From: Aliicoccus sp041838435
GTDB lineage: Bacteria > Bacillota > Bacilli > Staphylococcales > Salinicoccaceae
Direction of reading: 5' to 3'
Length of the DNA: 18,588 nucleotides
Assembly: GCA_041838435.1 (NCBI GenBank)
Contig: JBGYPO010000045.1
Coordinates: 1 to 18,588 of the forward strand
The notes beneath the pieces were generated by a model, which was not told the DNA's origin, made no database searches, and saw only the letters and a program-made list of their open reading frames with translations. How positions within the stretch are numbered: the stretch's first letter is position 1; the number at the start of each line of letters is the position of its first letter. Shown in pieces: positions 8,460 to 15,226 of this stretch. The translations under genes and the position numbers were made by a program.

Positions 8460-9089
8460 ATGAAAGTAGAAATTTGGTCAGATATTAATTGTCCGTTTTG
8501 CTATATTGGTAAACGCAAGTTTGAAAATGCATTAAAAGAATTTGACGGCGATGTTGAGGTAGAGTACAAGAGTTACCAACTAGACCCAACATTTCCAAAA
8601 GGTACACATGAGCGCACTGAAGATATCTTAGCAAAGAAATATAACATGACACCTGAAAAAGCACGAGAAATGAATCAACAAGTTGCAGCGAGTGCGAATG
8701 AAGTTGGACTTAACTTTAACGGAGATAAAGTACACACGCTGAACACATTAGATGCGCACCGTGTGACACACTTAGCAAAAGAACATGGGAAAATGCAGGA
8801 AGTTCTTGAAAACATGTTTGAGTCGCACTTCGTTAAAGGTGAGCTTGTCAATGACCGTGATATTTTAATCAATAATGCATCGTCAGCTGGTATAGATCGC
8901 GCTGCGGTCGAGGCAGTACTAGATAGCAACCAGTATGAAGACATTGTTGTGGGTGAGCAGGAAGAAGCTAAAGAACTATGCGTACAAGGCGTGCCATTCT
9001 TTATCTTTGACCGTAAATATGCGGTGTCCGGTGCACAACCTACAGATGTATTTTTAGATGTTTTAAAGAAAGTTAAAGAAGAAGCATAA
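8460..9089 (+). CDS. DsbA-family thioredoxin-fold oxidoreductase, FrnE-like
   Basis: 209 residues from the ATG at 8460. A TTG at 8445 is in frame, but the ATG follows GAGGAGAG (8447-8454) at good spacing. The redox motif C11-P-F-C14 sits at the N-terminus (WSDINCPFCYIG), followed by a helical insertion, and the cis-Pro loop GVPFFIFDRKYAVSGAQP lies near the C-terminus; these are the marks of FrnE/2-hydroxychromene isomerase-like DsbA relatives. There is no signal peptide, so it is probably cytoplasmic. Such proteins act in thiol-disulfide exchange and oxidative stress, but the substrate is unknown. A TTGACA (8395-8400) lies upstream, but the nearest -10-like TAAAAT copies are spaced 14 or 20 bp, so a promoter is only possible. 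A strong terminator follows. Confidence 0.9.
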   Translation: MKVEIWSDINCPFCYIGKRKFENALKEFDGDVEVEYKSYQLDPTFPKGTHERTEDILAKKYNMTPEKAREMNQQVAASANEVGLNFNGDKVHTLNTLDAHRVTHLAKEHGKMQEVLENMFESHFVKGELVNDRDILINNASSAGIDRAAVEAVLDSNQYEDIVVGEQEEAKELCVQGVPFFIFDRKYAVSGAQPTDVFLDVLKKVKEEA

Positions 9090-9099
9090 TTATATATAG

Positions 9100-9147
9100 A
9101 AATCCCTGAGTGTTTACAGATGATCTGTAGATGTTCGGGGATTTTTT
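9100..9147 (+). terminator. Rho-independent terminator after the frnE-like gene
   Basis: AAATCCCTGA (9100-9109) pairs with TCGGGGATTT (9135-9144) with one wobble. An inner ACAGA/TCTGT stem extends it, and a T run follows to 9147. Confidence 0.85.
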
Positions 9148-9180
9148 AGTGTATTAAGGTTGGTTTGATATTTGTCAAGT

Positions 9181-9478
9181 CACAGTGAATCAAAAGCCTC
9201 TCTATTTAGTCACTGTCAATCCACAGTGAATCAAAAGCCTCTCTATTTAGTCACTGTCAATCCACAGTGAATCAATAGCCTCTGTATTGGGTCACTGTCA
9301 ATCCACATTGAATCAAACACCCCTCTGTTGGGTCACTGTCAATCCACATTGACTCAAACACCCCTTGATTGGGTCACTGTCAATCCACAGTGAATCAAAC
9401 AACCCTTGATTGGGTCACTGTCATTCCACAGTGAGTCAAACACCCCTCTATTGGGTCACTGTCAATCCACAGTGAATC
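9181..9478. repeat. Tandem array 1: seven 41-bp units plus a partial unit
   Basis: Units begin at 9181, 9222, 9263, 9304, 9345, 9386 and 9427, each exactly 41 bp; an 11-nt partial copy follows at 9468-9478. Each unit opens with CACAGTGAATCAA or a close variant and ends with GTCACTGTCAATC. Units 1 and 2 are identical, which indicates recent duplication. The middle of the unit drifts from AGCCTCTCTATTTA to ACCCCTCTATTGG along the array. Unit junctions form a dyad: TCACTGT, six-base loop, ACAGTGA. In units 4 and 5 the second arm has one mismatch (ACATTGA). The period is not a multiple of three and no ORF runs through, so it is not coding. It lies between two convergent genes. I see nothing recognisable in the following ~100 bp (9479-9581). 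Confidence 0.95.
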
Positions 9479-9581
9479 GCTAGATACTGAATCTTCTTTA
9501 TAAATAGTTCTCGCATAGACGATTAGTGGACTATCTTCTACACGAGTCTTTCTCTCATATAGATACCTTCTCCTTCAACAC

Positions 9582-9619
9582 AAAAAAAGCATGTTACCAA
9601 ATTTTCAGTAACATGCTTT
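9582..9619 (-). terminator. Terminator of the oxidase operon
   Basis: Read on the minus strand, AAAGCATGTTAC (9619-9608) pairs with GTAACATGCTTT (9597-9586) and is followed by a T run. It lies 15 bp beyond the stop codon of the subunit I gene. Confidence 0.85.
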
Positions 9620-9633
9620 CTATATATAAATTT

Positions 9634-11304
9634 TTACCAGAGTTTAAATCCACGTGCACCGACTGTGATTTCTGTTAGCATCTGATAAATCGGTACTGTA
9701 TATGCAACAAGTACAAGGAATACAGTTACGAGTACAAGGAACTTCCAGTTTTCAACAAATCGTGTGACTGGCGCGTGCTCATCCATAAATGTAGCAACTG
9801 GGAACTCCTCAACAATTCCAGTTTTCTCAGATATCATTAATCGGATGAATAGAATAACACCGATGACAATACCAATGAATAGGAACGTACCACCAACTGC
9901 CTGGATAATTTGATACACTTGCCAAGTTTCAGCAATTGGGTGTCCACCGTATTCTGAGAAGCTTGAACGTCGTGGTGCACCTGTTAAACCAATAAAGTGC
10001 ATTGCCGCTGACATAATTGTCATACCAAGTGCCCATGTATACGCGAAGAATAATCCCATTTTATTTAATGCTGGTGTGAGTTGACGACCTGTAATGTGTG
10101 GTAACAAGAACATCATCGCACCGAAATACGTTAAGACAACTGGCGTACCAACTGTGATATGGAAGTGACCGACGATCCATATAGTATTATGTACCATTTG
10201 GTTCATTTGACCTGAAGCATTGATGATACCACCAATACCACCCGGGATAAAGAACAACATACCGATAAACGGCAGCACAAAGCGTGAATCTTTCCAAGGT
10301 AATTTTTTAAACCAATCGAGCAATCCTTTCGCACCTTTTTGACGGCCGTATGTTTCAAATACAGCAAACATACTGAACGCTGTCATCAGTGACGGAATAA
10401 TAACCATAAACGTTAAGACAACTTGAACACTTTTCCAGAATGCATCGATTCCCGGTTCAGTTAACTGGTGGTGAATACCAACCGGTATAGAGAAGAACAG
10501 GAATAACATAAATGACATTCTTGCCAGGTTATCTGAGAAACCGAGTGTACCGATAACTTTTGGCAATACTGCATACCATACCATGTAAGCAGGTAATAAC
10601 CAGAAGTATACAAGTGCGTGTCCGAAGTACCAGAATAATGTTCGGCTTAATGATACGTTGATTGTTTCAACTAATCCAAGAGACCACGGAATAAACAGAC
10701 CAAGTACTGATGTTGCAACACCGATTGTACAGATGTACCACATCACGTTGTTGATCGCTACCATGTATGAAAGTAACGGAGATTTCTGTCCTTTGTTTGC
10801 ACGCTTCCATCTGAAGTAACCCATGAGTTGTGCAGTTGCAGAAATCCATGTACCCACAACAAGAACTGCGAGTGCAATATAAAAAATGACATGCGCTTGA
10901 AGCGGCGCATAAAATGTATAGAGTACAGTTGCTTCGTTTAAAAGAATCATTACAGCAGCTGTAATTGTAGCGACAGAATACATCGCAAAGCCGATCCAAC
11001 CCATTTTTCTTTCAGTATTTGTTAGACCACCACACACACGAGAAATCGCAGCGAACTGGAATCCCATGATGAAGAAGGTCGTGAGTACCAGAGCAAGTAC
11101 TACACCATGCAGTGTTAGCACCTGATAGTAGTTTAACCAACTTGGCATTTCGAAGTAGCCTGAACGCTCAAGCACCTGAATTAATCCGGCAGTACCACCG
11201 ATAGCAAGTGCAATAATCACAACATACATATGTGCAACAACAAGTTTTGAATCTGCCTTGTTCACTGCACCAATTTTTTCTCTTACAGTAGTCGCAGTCG
11301 TCAT
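9634..11304 (-). CDS. cbaA: ba3-type (B-family) cytochrome oxidase subunit I
   Basis: 556 residues, a polytopic membrane protein with 13 or so hydrophobic segments. All redox ligands are present at spacings like Thermus ba3: H66 and H382 for low-spin heme b, H380 for the high-spin heme, and H229, H278, H279 for CuB, with Y233 four residues after H229 for the His-Tyr crosslink (GHALVY). K-channel-like residues Y240, Y244, S305 and T308 are also conserved at the expected offsets. This marks it as a B-family heme-copper oxidase, not the A-family QoxB or CtaD. It reduces O2 to water and pumps protons in the cytoplasmic membrane. Its ATG comes one base after the subunit II stop. The heme at the active site (a or o) cannot be read from sequence. 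Confidence 0.95.
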   Translation of the reverse strand: MTTATTVREKIGAVNKADSKLVVAHMYVVIIALAIGGTAGLIQVLERSGYFEMPSWLNYYQVLTLHGVVLALVLTTFFIMGFQFAAISRVCGGLTNTERKMGWIGFAMYSVATITAAVMILLNEATVLYTFYAPLQAHVIFYIALAVLVVGTWISATAQLMGYFRWKRANKGQKSPLLSYMVAINNVMWYICTIGVATSVLGLFIPWSLGLVETINVSLSRTLFWYFGHALVYFWLLPAYMVWYAVLPKVIGTLGFSDNLARMSFMLFLFFSIPVGIHHQLTEPGIDAFWKSVQVVLTFMVIIPSLMTAFSMFAVFETYGRQKGAKGLLDWFKKLPWKDSRFVLPFIGMLFFIPGGIGGIINASGQMNQMVHNTIWIVGHFHITVGTPVVLTYFGAMMFLLPHITGRQLTPALNKMGLFFAYTWALGMTIMSAAMHFIGLTGAPRRSSFSEYGGHPIAETWQVYQIIQAVGGTFLFIGIVIGVILFIRLMISEKTGIVEEFPVATFMDEHAPVTRFVENWKFLVLVTVFLVLVAYTVPIYQMLTEITVGARGFKLW

Positions 11305-11305
11305 G

Positions 11306-11788
11306 TTACTCCACCACCTTTACAATTGAAGTCATTTCCGAGTGTCCGATTCCACAATACTCATTACATAACACCAGATATTCACCCTGTTTATCAAATG
11401 TATATGTATAGCTTGAGATTAGACTCGGCTCTACCATAAAGTTTACGTTCGTTCCCGTAATTTGGAACCCATGAATCACATCTGTCGTTGCAACTTGAAT
11501 TCTCACCGTTGCACCTTTTGGAATTTCTACCTCAGCAGGTTCATATCTGAATGCTGATGATACATAGTATAATTCATAATCCCAATCTGGATTATCTGAT
11601 TCATGTAACCCTGGATTTGCAAAACGTTCGTCATCTCTCACGTGTTCCGGATGAATCGTTTCGATACCACTTGCAGCAGGTGAGTGTCCACCATGCAATG
11701 CAGAAACTAATAAGATAAGTAGAAATACAGCTAAAGAAGCACTACCAAAACCGATCCATATTTTTTCGTATTTATGCATATTATTCAA
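11306..11788 (-). CDS. cbaB: ba3-type cytochrome oxidase subunit II (CuA domain)
   Basis: 160 residues, short as in the B family. One N-terminal membrane anchor (about residues 10-31) is followed by an extracytoplasmic cupredoxin domain. The CuA ligands are complete: H106 (DVIHGFQI) and C141-x3-C145-x3-H149-x2-M152, with E143 supplying the backbone carbonyl. The presence of CuA says the complex takes electrons from a cytochrome c-like donor, not directly from quinol. The donor is not in this window. The chosen ATG follows AAAGGA; a second ATG three codons on is possible. It sits between the subunit 2A and subunit I genes, in the same order as the Thermus ba3 operon. Confidence 0.95.
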   Translation of the reverse strand: MNNMHKYEKIWIGFGSASLAVFLLILLVSALHGGHSPAASGIETIHPEHVRDDERFANPGLHESDNPDWDYELYYVSSAFRYEPAEVEIPKGATVRIQVATTDVIHGFQITGTNVNFMVEPSLISSYTYTFDKQGEYLVLCNEYCGIGHSEMTSIVKVVE

Positions 11789-11803
11789 TTCCTTTCATTA
11801 TTT

Positions 11804-11983
11804 TTACATTCTACTCATAAATAATAGAAATGCTAAAACCCAACTGACAACCATTACACCACCCAAACTCATTACCATTACAAATGTCCCTTTTAAGTTC
11901 AGATTGCTGTGATCATGATCATGTGATTCTTCTGCATCCGGCTCTTCAACTTCATGAATGTCATGGTTTTTGTGCTCAGTCAT
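11804..11983 (-). CDS. cbaD: ba3-type cytochrome oxidase small subunit 2A, with His-rich tail
   Basis: A 59-residue protein, easily missed by length cut-offs. The ATG (11983-11981) follows AGGAGG (11996-11991) with a 7-nt gap. Residues 30-58, LKGTFVMVM through LLFMSRM, form one membrane helix and match the B-family subunit 2A pattern (LKGT at the start, a helix, and an SR near the end). The first 27 residues are unusual: six His (4, 7, 10, 21, 23, 25) among many Asp and Glu, including HDHDH at 21-25. In this family the helix fills the place of a missing helix of subunit II. The acidic His-rich tail could bind copper or another metal, which is inference. It is the first gene of the operon, 15 nt before subunit II. 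Confidence 0.88.
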   Translation of the reverse strand: MTEHKNHDIHEVEEPDAEESHDHDHSNLNLKGTFVMVMSLGGVMVVSWVLAFLLFMSRM

Positions 11984-12004
11984 AGTTATGCCTCCTTAAT
12001 ATTT

Positions 12005-12023
12005 ATTATATGTCTTTATCATA
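12005..12023 (-). promoter_or_regulatory. Candidate promoter of the oxidase operon
   Basis: On the minus strand TATGAT (12023-12018) is a possible -10 giving a start near 12011. No -35 hexamer is present; instead the Fnr-type box is centred 41.5 bp upstream of that start, as at class II activated promoters. A second -10-like TATAAT (12010-12005) would leave a very short leader. Confidence 0.5.
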
Positions 12024-12045
12024 TTGAATTATGTCTTAGAAAAAA

Positions 12046-12059
12046 GTGATAAATATCAC
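12046..12059. promoter_or_regulatory. CRP/FNR-type operator in the cba-fnr divergent region
   Basis: A perfect dyad, GTGATA-AA-TATCAC, which reads as GTGA-N6-TCAC and fits the TGTGA-N6-TCACA box of Bacillus Fnr with one outer mismatch. It overlaps the predicted -35 region of fnr (12046-12051) and sits at about -41.5 of the predicted oxidase promoter. Confidence 0.75.
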
Positions 12060-12068
12060 ACAACATGT

Positions 12069-12074
12069 TATAAT
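12069..12074 (+). promoter_or_regulatory. Candidate -10 element of the fnr promoter
   Basis: A perfect TATAAT, giving a predicted start near 12081 and a short leader to the ribosome site GAGGTGG (12087-12093). The -35 position (12046-12051, GTGATA) is poor and lies in the operator. Confidence 0.55.
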
Positions 12075-12098
12075 TTGACTATAAATGAGGTGGTTTCC

Positions 12099-12791
12099 AT
12101 GATAGGTGATACAATTTTCAAACCAATCAATGTCATAGACTTAATTAGACAGTATGGCGAGCGACTAACTTTTAGTAAAAATGAATACATTTACCTGCCC
12201 GACGATAAAGAAAATACTATCTTTGTTGTAGATTCTGGTGAAGTTTTTATCAGTAAAATGCAGGAAGAAGGTAAGGAACTAATCTTAAAGTTGCTCGGAA
12301 GAGATAGTATATTTGGTGCAACCAGACTTTACGTGAAAAGTAACGAGTATGGTACATATGCAAAAGCAAAGTCAGATACTGTGATTAAATCCCTCAGTTG
12401 GACTCAGTTTAATGCGTACTTAGATGAACCTCAAATTAAAAATGAAATGATTCAGTTTATCGAGATTGAATCTGAACGCTATGCCACTAAAATGCGGGAC
12501 ATGTTAATGCACGGAAAGAACGGTGCGCTAGCAGGAACACTGATTCGATTAAGCAATTCATACGGTGAACAAACAGCGGACGGTATATTTATTAAAACTA
12601 AACTTACAAACCAAGAACTTGCGAACATGTGTGGTACGACGCGGGAAGGTATAAATCGTGCGTTAAACATATTAAAAGAAGAATCTTTAATAAGTATAGA
12701 GAATAAATTTATTATCATTCATGACTTATCATCACTGAGAAGAATTATACGCTGTGAACGATGCAGCATCGAATTTTGTCAGGTATACTAG
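12099..12791 (+). CDS. fnr: Fnr-type oxygen-sensing regulator of the CRP/FNR family
   Basis: 230 residues from the ATG at 12099, chosen because GAGGTGG precedes it and the length fits the family; an in-frame TTG at 12024 would run through the promoter. The N-terminal part is a cyclic-nucleotide-binding-like beta barrel, then a dimer helix (about 112-140) and a winged helix. The recognition helix holds R182-E183-x3-R187, the CRP-type pattern that reads TGTGA half-sites. The C-terminus has C219-x2-C222-x4-C227, the same spacing as the three cysteines that bind the [4Fe-4S] cluster in Bacillus subtilis Fnr; D134 in KMRDML is a candidate for the fourth, Asp, ligand. It therefore probably senses loss of oxygen through an iron-sulfur cluster. 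It is divergent from the oxidase operon. ArcR-like relatives lack this C-terminal motif. Confidence 0.9.
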   Translation: MIGDTIFKPINVIDLIRQYGERLTFSKNEYIYLPDDKENTIFVVDSGEVFISKMQEEGKELILKLLGRDSIFGATRLYVKSNEYGTYAKAKSDTVIKSLSWTQFNAYLDEPQIKNEMIQFIEIESERYATKMRDMLMHGKNGALAGTLIRLSNSYGEQTADGIFIKTKLTNQELANMCGTTREGINRALNILKEESLISIENKFIIIHDLSSLRRIIRCERCSIEFCQVY

Positions 12792-12809
12792 GTGCATGAT
12801 TAAACCGTT

Positions 12810-12820
12810 TATGATATAAT
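12810..12820 (+). promoter_or_regulatory. -10 region of the 6S RNA promoter
   Basis: TATAAT (12815-12820), overlapped by TATGAT (12810-12815), lies at the right distance for a start near 12827. No good -35 hexamer is visible. Confidence 0.5.
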
Positions 12821-12830
12821 AATACTAATA

Positions 12831-13020
12831 AGATATCTGAGTGGTTCGTGCTGTGTTGATTATATTTTGACCTAACACTTTTAATAACGGGAATCTAATA
12901 GGTTTTCTTTTGATTAACACGCCTGTCTCGGCAGGACGTTAGGATGAAGGAACGGGATACCCACCTGCATTTAGCAGGCCAAAATAATCAACTTATACAC
13001 ACGGCTAATCTCGGATATCT
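12831..13020 (+). ncRNA. ssrS: 6S RNA
   Basis: About 190 nt with the 6S layout. The terminal stem pairs AGATATCTGAG (12831-12841) with CTCGGATATCT (13010-13020) with one wobble. A second helix pairs GTTGATTAT (12855-12863) with ATAATCAAC (12984-12992) perfectly. Inner arms include CCTAAC (12871-12876) with GTTAGG (12938-12943), and the small hairpins CCTG/CAGG (12922-12934) and CCTGC/GCAGG (12964-12978). A large open region in the middle would mimic an open promoter. 6S RNA binds the sigma-A RNA polymerase holoenzyme and tunes transcription in stationary phase. The position just before tcdA agrees with staphylococci, as I recall. Called from structure and context, not from a covariance search. 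Confidence 0.85.
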
Positions 13021-13024
13021 ATTG

Positions 13025-13057
13025 ATAAGTATCGAATTTATTCGATACTTATTTTTT
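13025..13057 (+). terminator. Terminator of 6S RNA
   Basis: A 12-bp stem, ATAAGTATCGAA (13025-13036) with TTCGATACTTAT (13041-13052), a TTTA loop and a T run to 13057. Confidence 0.88.
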
Positions 13058-13097
13058 GCTTATAAACGTAAATTAACTGGAATTAAAGAGGTAAATT

Positions 13098-13865
13098 ATG
13101 AAACATCAATTTTCTAGAAATCAATTATTAATTGGCGAAGAAGGTCTTAAACAATTAAAAGACAGTAAAGTTTTAATACTTGGTATCGGCGGGGTCGGCA
13201 CATTCTCCGCTGAAGGACTTGCGAGAAGCGGTGTGGGTACATTGATTTTAGTTGATAAGGACGACATCGATATTACTAATGTGAACAGGCAGATACATGC
13301 AACGCTTGAAACAATTGGAAAGTCAAAAGTTGAGATGATGGCAGAACGCATTCATGCGATCAATCCAGATTGCAATGTAATCGAGCATCATAAGTTTTAC
13401 AACGAAGAGACCTACGCGGAAATTTTATCAGAAGATATCGATTATATAATTGATGCCTCAGATACCATTCAATTTAAAATTCATTTAATTAAAGAGGCGC
13501 TGAAGCGCGATATTAAAATTATCGCTGTAATGGGTGCAGCAAATAAAACCGATCCGACGCGTTTTGTTGTGACGGATATTATGAAGACACATACAGATCC
13601 AATAGCACGTGTTGTGCGCAATCATTTAAAGAAAGCACACATAAAAGGTAAAGTGCCTGTCGTATTTAGTGACGAGAGTCCAGTCGTTCAACGTCCTGAA
13701 GAGGTGGCGAAGATTGCAGATACCGAGAGTGATATTAGAAAATCTGCATTACCACCAACGTCTAATGCATTTACACCATCAGTTGCCGGTCTGATTGCTG
13801 CGAACTGGGTGTATGAAGAGATACTTAAGAATATTGAAGTGAAACATGTAAAAGACAAAGTTTAA
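13098..13865 (+). CDS. tcdA: tRNA threonylcarbamoyladenosine dehydratase
   Basis: 255 residues of the E1-like/MoeB-ThiF superfamily. The nucleotide-binding loop GIGGVGT is at about residues 29-35, DKDDIDITNVNRQIH (about 53-67) holds the Arg that contacts ATP, and DASDTIQFK lies further on. MGAANKTDPTRF separates TcdA-type proteins from MoeB/ThiF, which carry zinc-binding CxxC pairs that are absent here. It uses ATP to cyclise t6A to ct6A at position 37 of ANN-decoding tRNAs. Start ATG follows AAAGAGGT. It stands alone between the 6S terminator and a two-way terminator shared with rarA. No sulfur partner is adjacent, although cymR lies two genes away. Confidence 0.93.
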   Translation: MKHQFSRNQLLIGEEGLKQLKDSKVLILGIGGVGTFSAEGLARSGVGTLILVDKDDIDITNVNRQIHATLETIGKSKVEMMAERIHAINPDCNVIEHHKFYNEETYAEILSEDIDYIIDASDTIQFKIHLIKEALKRDIKIIAVMGAANKTDPTRFVVTDIMKTHTDPIARVVRNHLKKAHIKGKVPVVFSDESPVVQRPEEVAKIADTESDIRKSALPPTSNAFTPSVAGLIAANWVYEEILKNIEVKHVKDKV

Positions 13866-13871
13866 ACAAAT

Positions 13872-13911
13872 AAAAATTCACCTGACTCGTCACAAAGCCA
13901 GGTGAATTTTT
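13872..13911. terminator. Bidirectional terminator between tcdA and rarA
   Basis: AAAAATTCACCTG (13872-13884) pairs perfectly with CAGGTGAATTTTT (13899-13911), with A runs on one side and T runs on the other, so it can end transcripts from both strands. It overlaps the rarA stop codon. Confidence 0.88.
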
Positions 13912-15187
13912 ATTTTTCAGGGGGTAAGTTTTTTAGTTTTTCATAGACTTCTTTTAACTGACGTTCGTACTTGCTGTCATCAGAAGTCTCAAAGTAAACT
14001 TCAGATTTCAGCGTATCTGGTAAATATTGTTGTTTGACCACATGATTTGGATAGTTATGCGGGTACTTGTAGCCGATTGCGTTGCCTAACTTTTTTGCGC
14101 TCGCGTAATGTCCATCACGTAAATACTTTGGAATAGCACCAGTTCTGCCTTGGCGAACTGTAGTACTCGCTTTATCAATACTTTTAATTGCACTGTTTGA
14201 TTTTGGTGATAAGCACAGTTCAATCACCGCAAAAGATAATGGAATTCTTGCTTCAGGAAACCCGAGTCTTTCCGCTGAAATGATGGCATCAAGCGTACGG
14301 CTCGGCAGCTGGGGGTTTGCAAGTCCAATATCTTCATAACTGATCACGAGTAATCGACGCGCAATCGTCACTAAGTCACCAGCTTCAATAAGACGTGATA
14401 AGTAGTGGAGCGCTGCATCAACATCACTACCGCGTATACTTTTTTGGAATGCACTCATCACATCATAGTGCTGATCCCCGTCCTTATCGTGAAGGAAAGC
14501 TGATTTTTGCATTGAATTTCTGGCGTCATCAATTGTAATATTCACAACACCTGCATCATCTTCTGGTGTACTGAGCGCAGCAAGCTCGAGTGCGTTTAGT
14601 GCACTTCTAACATCACCGCTTGCGCTTTGTACTATAAATTCGAATACACCATCCTCTATCGTTAAATTCATTTTCCCGAGACCGTTGTTTTTATCTTCAA
14701 TTGCACGTTCAAGTGCTATTTTTATGTCCGATTCTTCTAGCGGATAAAGTTCAAATATCTGTGCGCGCGAGCGTATCGCCGGGTTGATGGCATGATATGG
14801 ATTTGTCGTCGTCGCACCTATTAAAATAATTCTGCCATTTTCTAAATGTGGTAATAAGAAATCCTGTTTTGCTTTGTCTAAACGATGAATTTCATCGAGT
14901 AAAAGTATAACTGATCCACTCATCTTGCCTTCTTCAGCAACGATTTGCAGATCTTTTTTTGTATCTGTTACAGCGTTCAAACTTCTAAAATGATATTTAG
15001 TACTGCCTGCAATCGCGCTCGCAATACTGGTTTTACCAATACCAGGTGGACCATAAAGAATCATAGAAGATAGGCGCTTTGCCTCGACCATCCGTCTTAT
15101 AATTTTACCTTGTCCGACTAGGTGAGACTGACCCAGAATATCATCTAAGTGCTTTGGTCTCATTCGATAACTGAGTGGTTGAACCAT
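13910..15187 (-). CDS. rarA: Replication-associated recombination protein A (AAA+ ATPase)
   Basis: 425 residues, matching the family length (also called MgsA/WRNIP1 family). Walker A GPPGIGKT at 46-53, Walker B LLLDEIHR around 95-102, sensor 1 region ATTTNP at 125-130 and the SRA box at 140-142 with a likely arginine finger. A clamp-loader-like helical middle and C-terminal tetramerisation domain follow, with the SYEDIGLA and GHYASAKKLGNAIGYKYPHNYP signatures typical of the family. It acts at stalled replication forks with SSB and RecA. The ATG follows GAGGTG on the minus strand. It is divergent from cymR across a 71-bp spacer. Confidence 0.96.
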   Translation of the reverse strand: MVQPLSYRMRPKHLDDILGQSHLVGQGKIIRRMVEAKRLSSMILYGPPGIGKTSIASAIAGSTKYHFRSLNAVTDTKKDLQIVAEEGKMSGSVILLLDEIHRLDKAKQDFLLPHLENGRIILIGATTTNPYHAINPAIRSRAQIFELYPLEESDIKIALERAIEDKNNGLGKMNLTIEDGVFEFIVQSASGDVRSALNALELAALSTPEDDAGVVNITIDDARNSMQKSAFLHDKDGDQHYDVMSAFQKSIRGSDVDAALHYLSRLIEAGDLVTIARRLLVISYEDIGLANPQLPSRTLDAIISAERLGFPEARIPLSFAVIELCLSPKSNSAIKSIDKASTTVRQGRTGAIPKYLRDGHYASAKKLGNAIGYKYPHNYPNHVVKQQYLPDTLKSEVYFETSDDSKYERQLKEVYEKLKNLPPEK

Positions 15188-15210
15188 GATTACACCTCAA
15201 ATAAAATATG

Positions 15211-15226
15211 ATATAATTAATTATAT
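15211..15226. promoter_or_regulatory. 16-bp perfect AT-only palindrome with divergent -10 elements (rarA/cymR)
   Basis: ATATAATTAATTATAT is its own reverse complement. It contains TATAAT on the plus strand (15212-15217, toward cymR) and TATAAT on the minus strand (15225-15220, toward rarA). No clear -35 is seen for either. It may be a paired core promoter, an operator, or a chance AT palindrome. Confidence 0.45.

Noticed and set aside
9181..9478. CRISPR array
   Set aside because: The period is 41 bp with a centre of only about 15 bp that is similar from unit to unit; there are no unique spacers of normal length and no cas genes nearby.
9181..9478. Repeated TTGACA promoters on the minus strand of array 1
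   Set aside because: TTGACA recurs in each unit as part of the dyad arm, but no -10 hexamer lies 16-18 bp from it.
9479..9581. Possible small gene or RNA after array 1
   Set aside because: No ORF with a ribosome site, no promoter pair and no clear hairpin before the oxidase terminator.
9634..11304. QoxB or CtaD (A-family oxidase) for the large oxidase subunit
   Set aside because: Ligand spacing, the H-x3-Y crosslink pair, K-channel residues and the small subunit 2A all fit the B family; subunit II has CuA, which quinol oxidases lack.
12024..12098. N-terminal extension of Fnr from the TTG at 12024
   Set aside because: It would run through the operator and the -10 element and has no ribosome site; the ATG at 12099 has GAGGTGG upstream and gives the normal family length.
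12831..13020. tmRNA, SRP RNA or an S-box-type leader of tcdA
   Set aside because: There is no tRNA-like end or SRP Alu fold visible. The long terminal stem with a large internal bubble and its own terminator 40 nt before tcdA fits 6S RNA.
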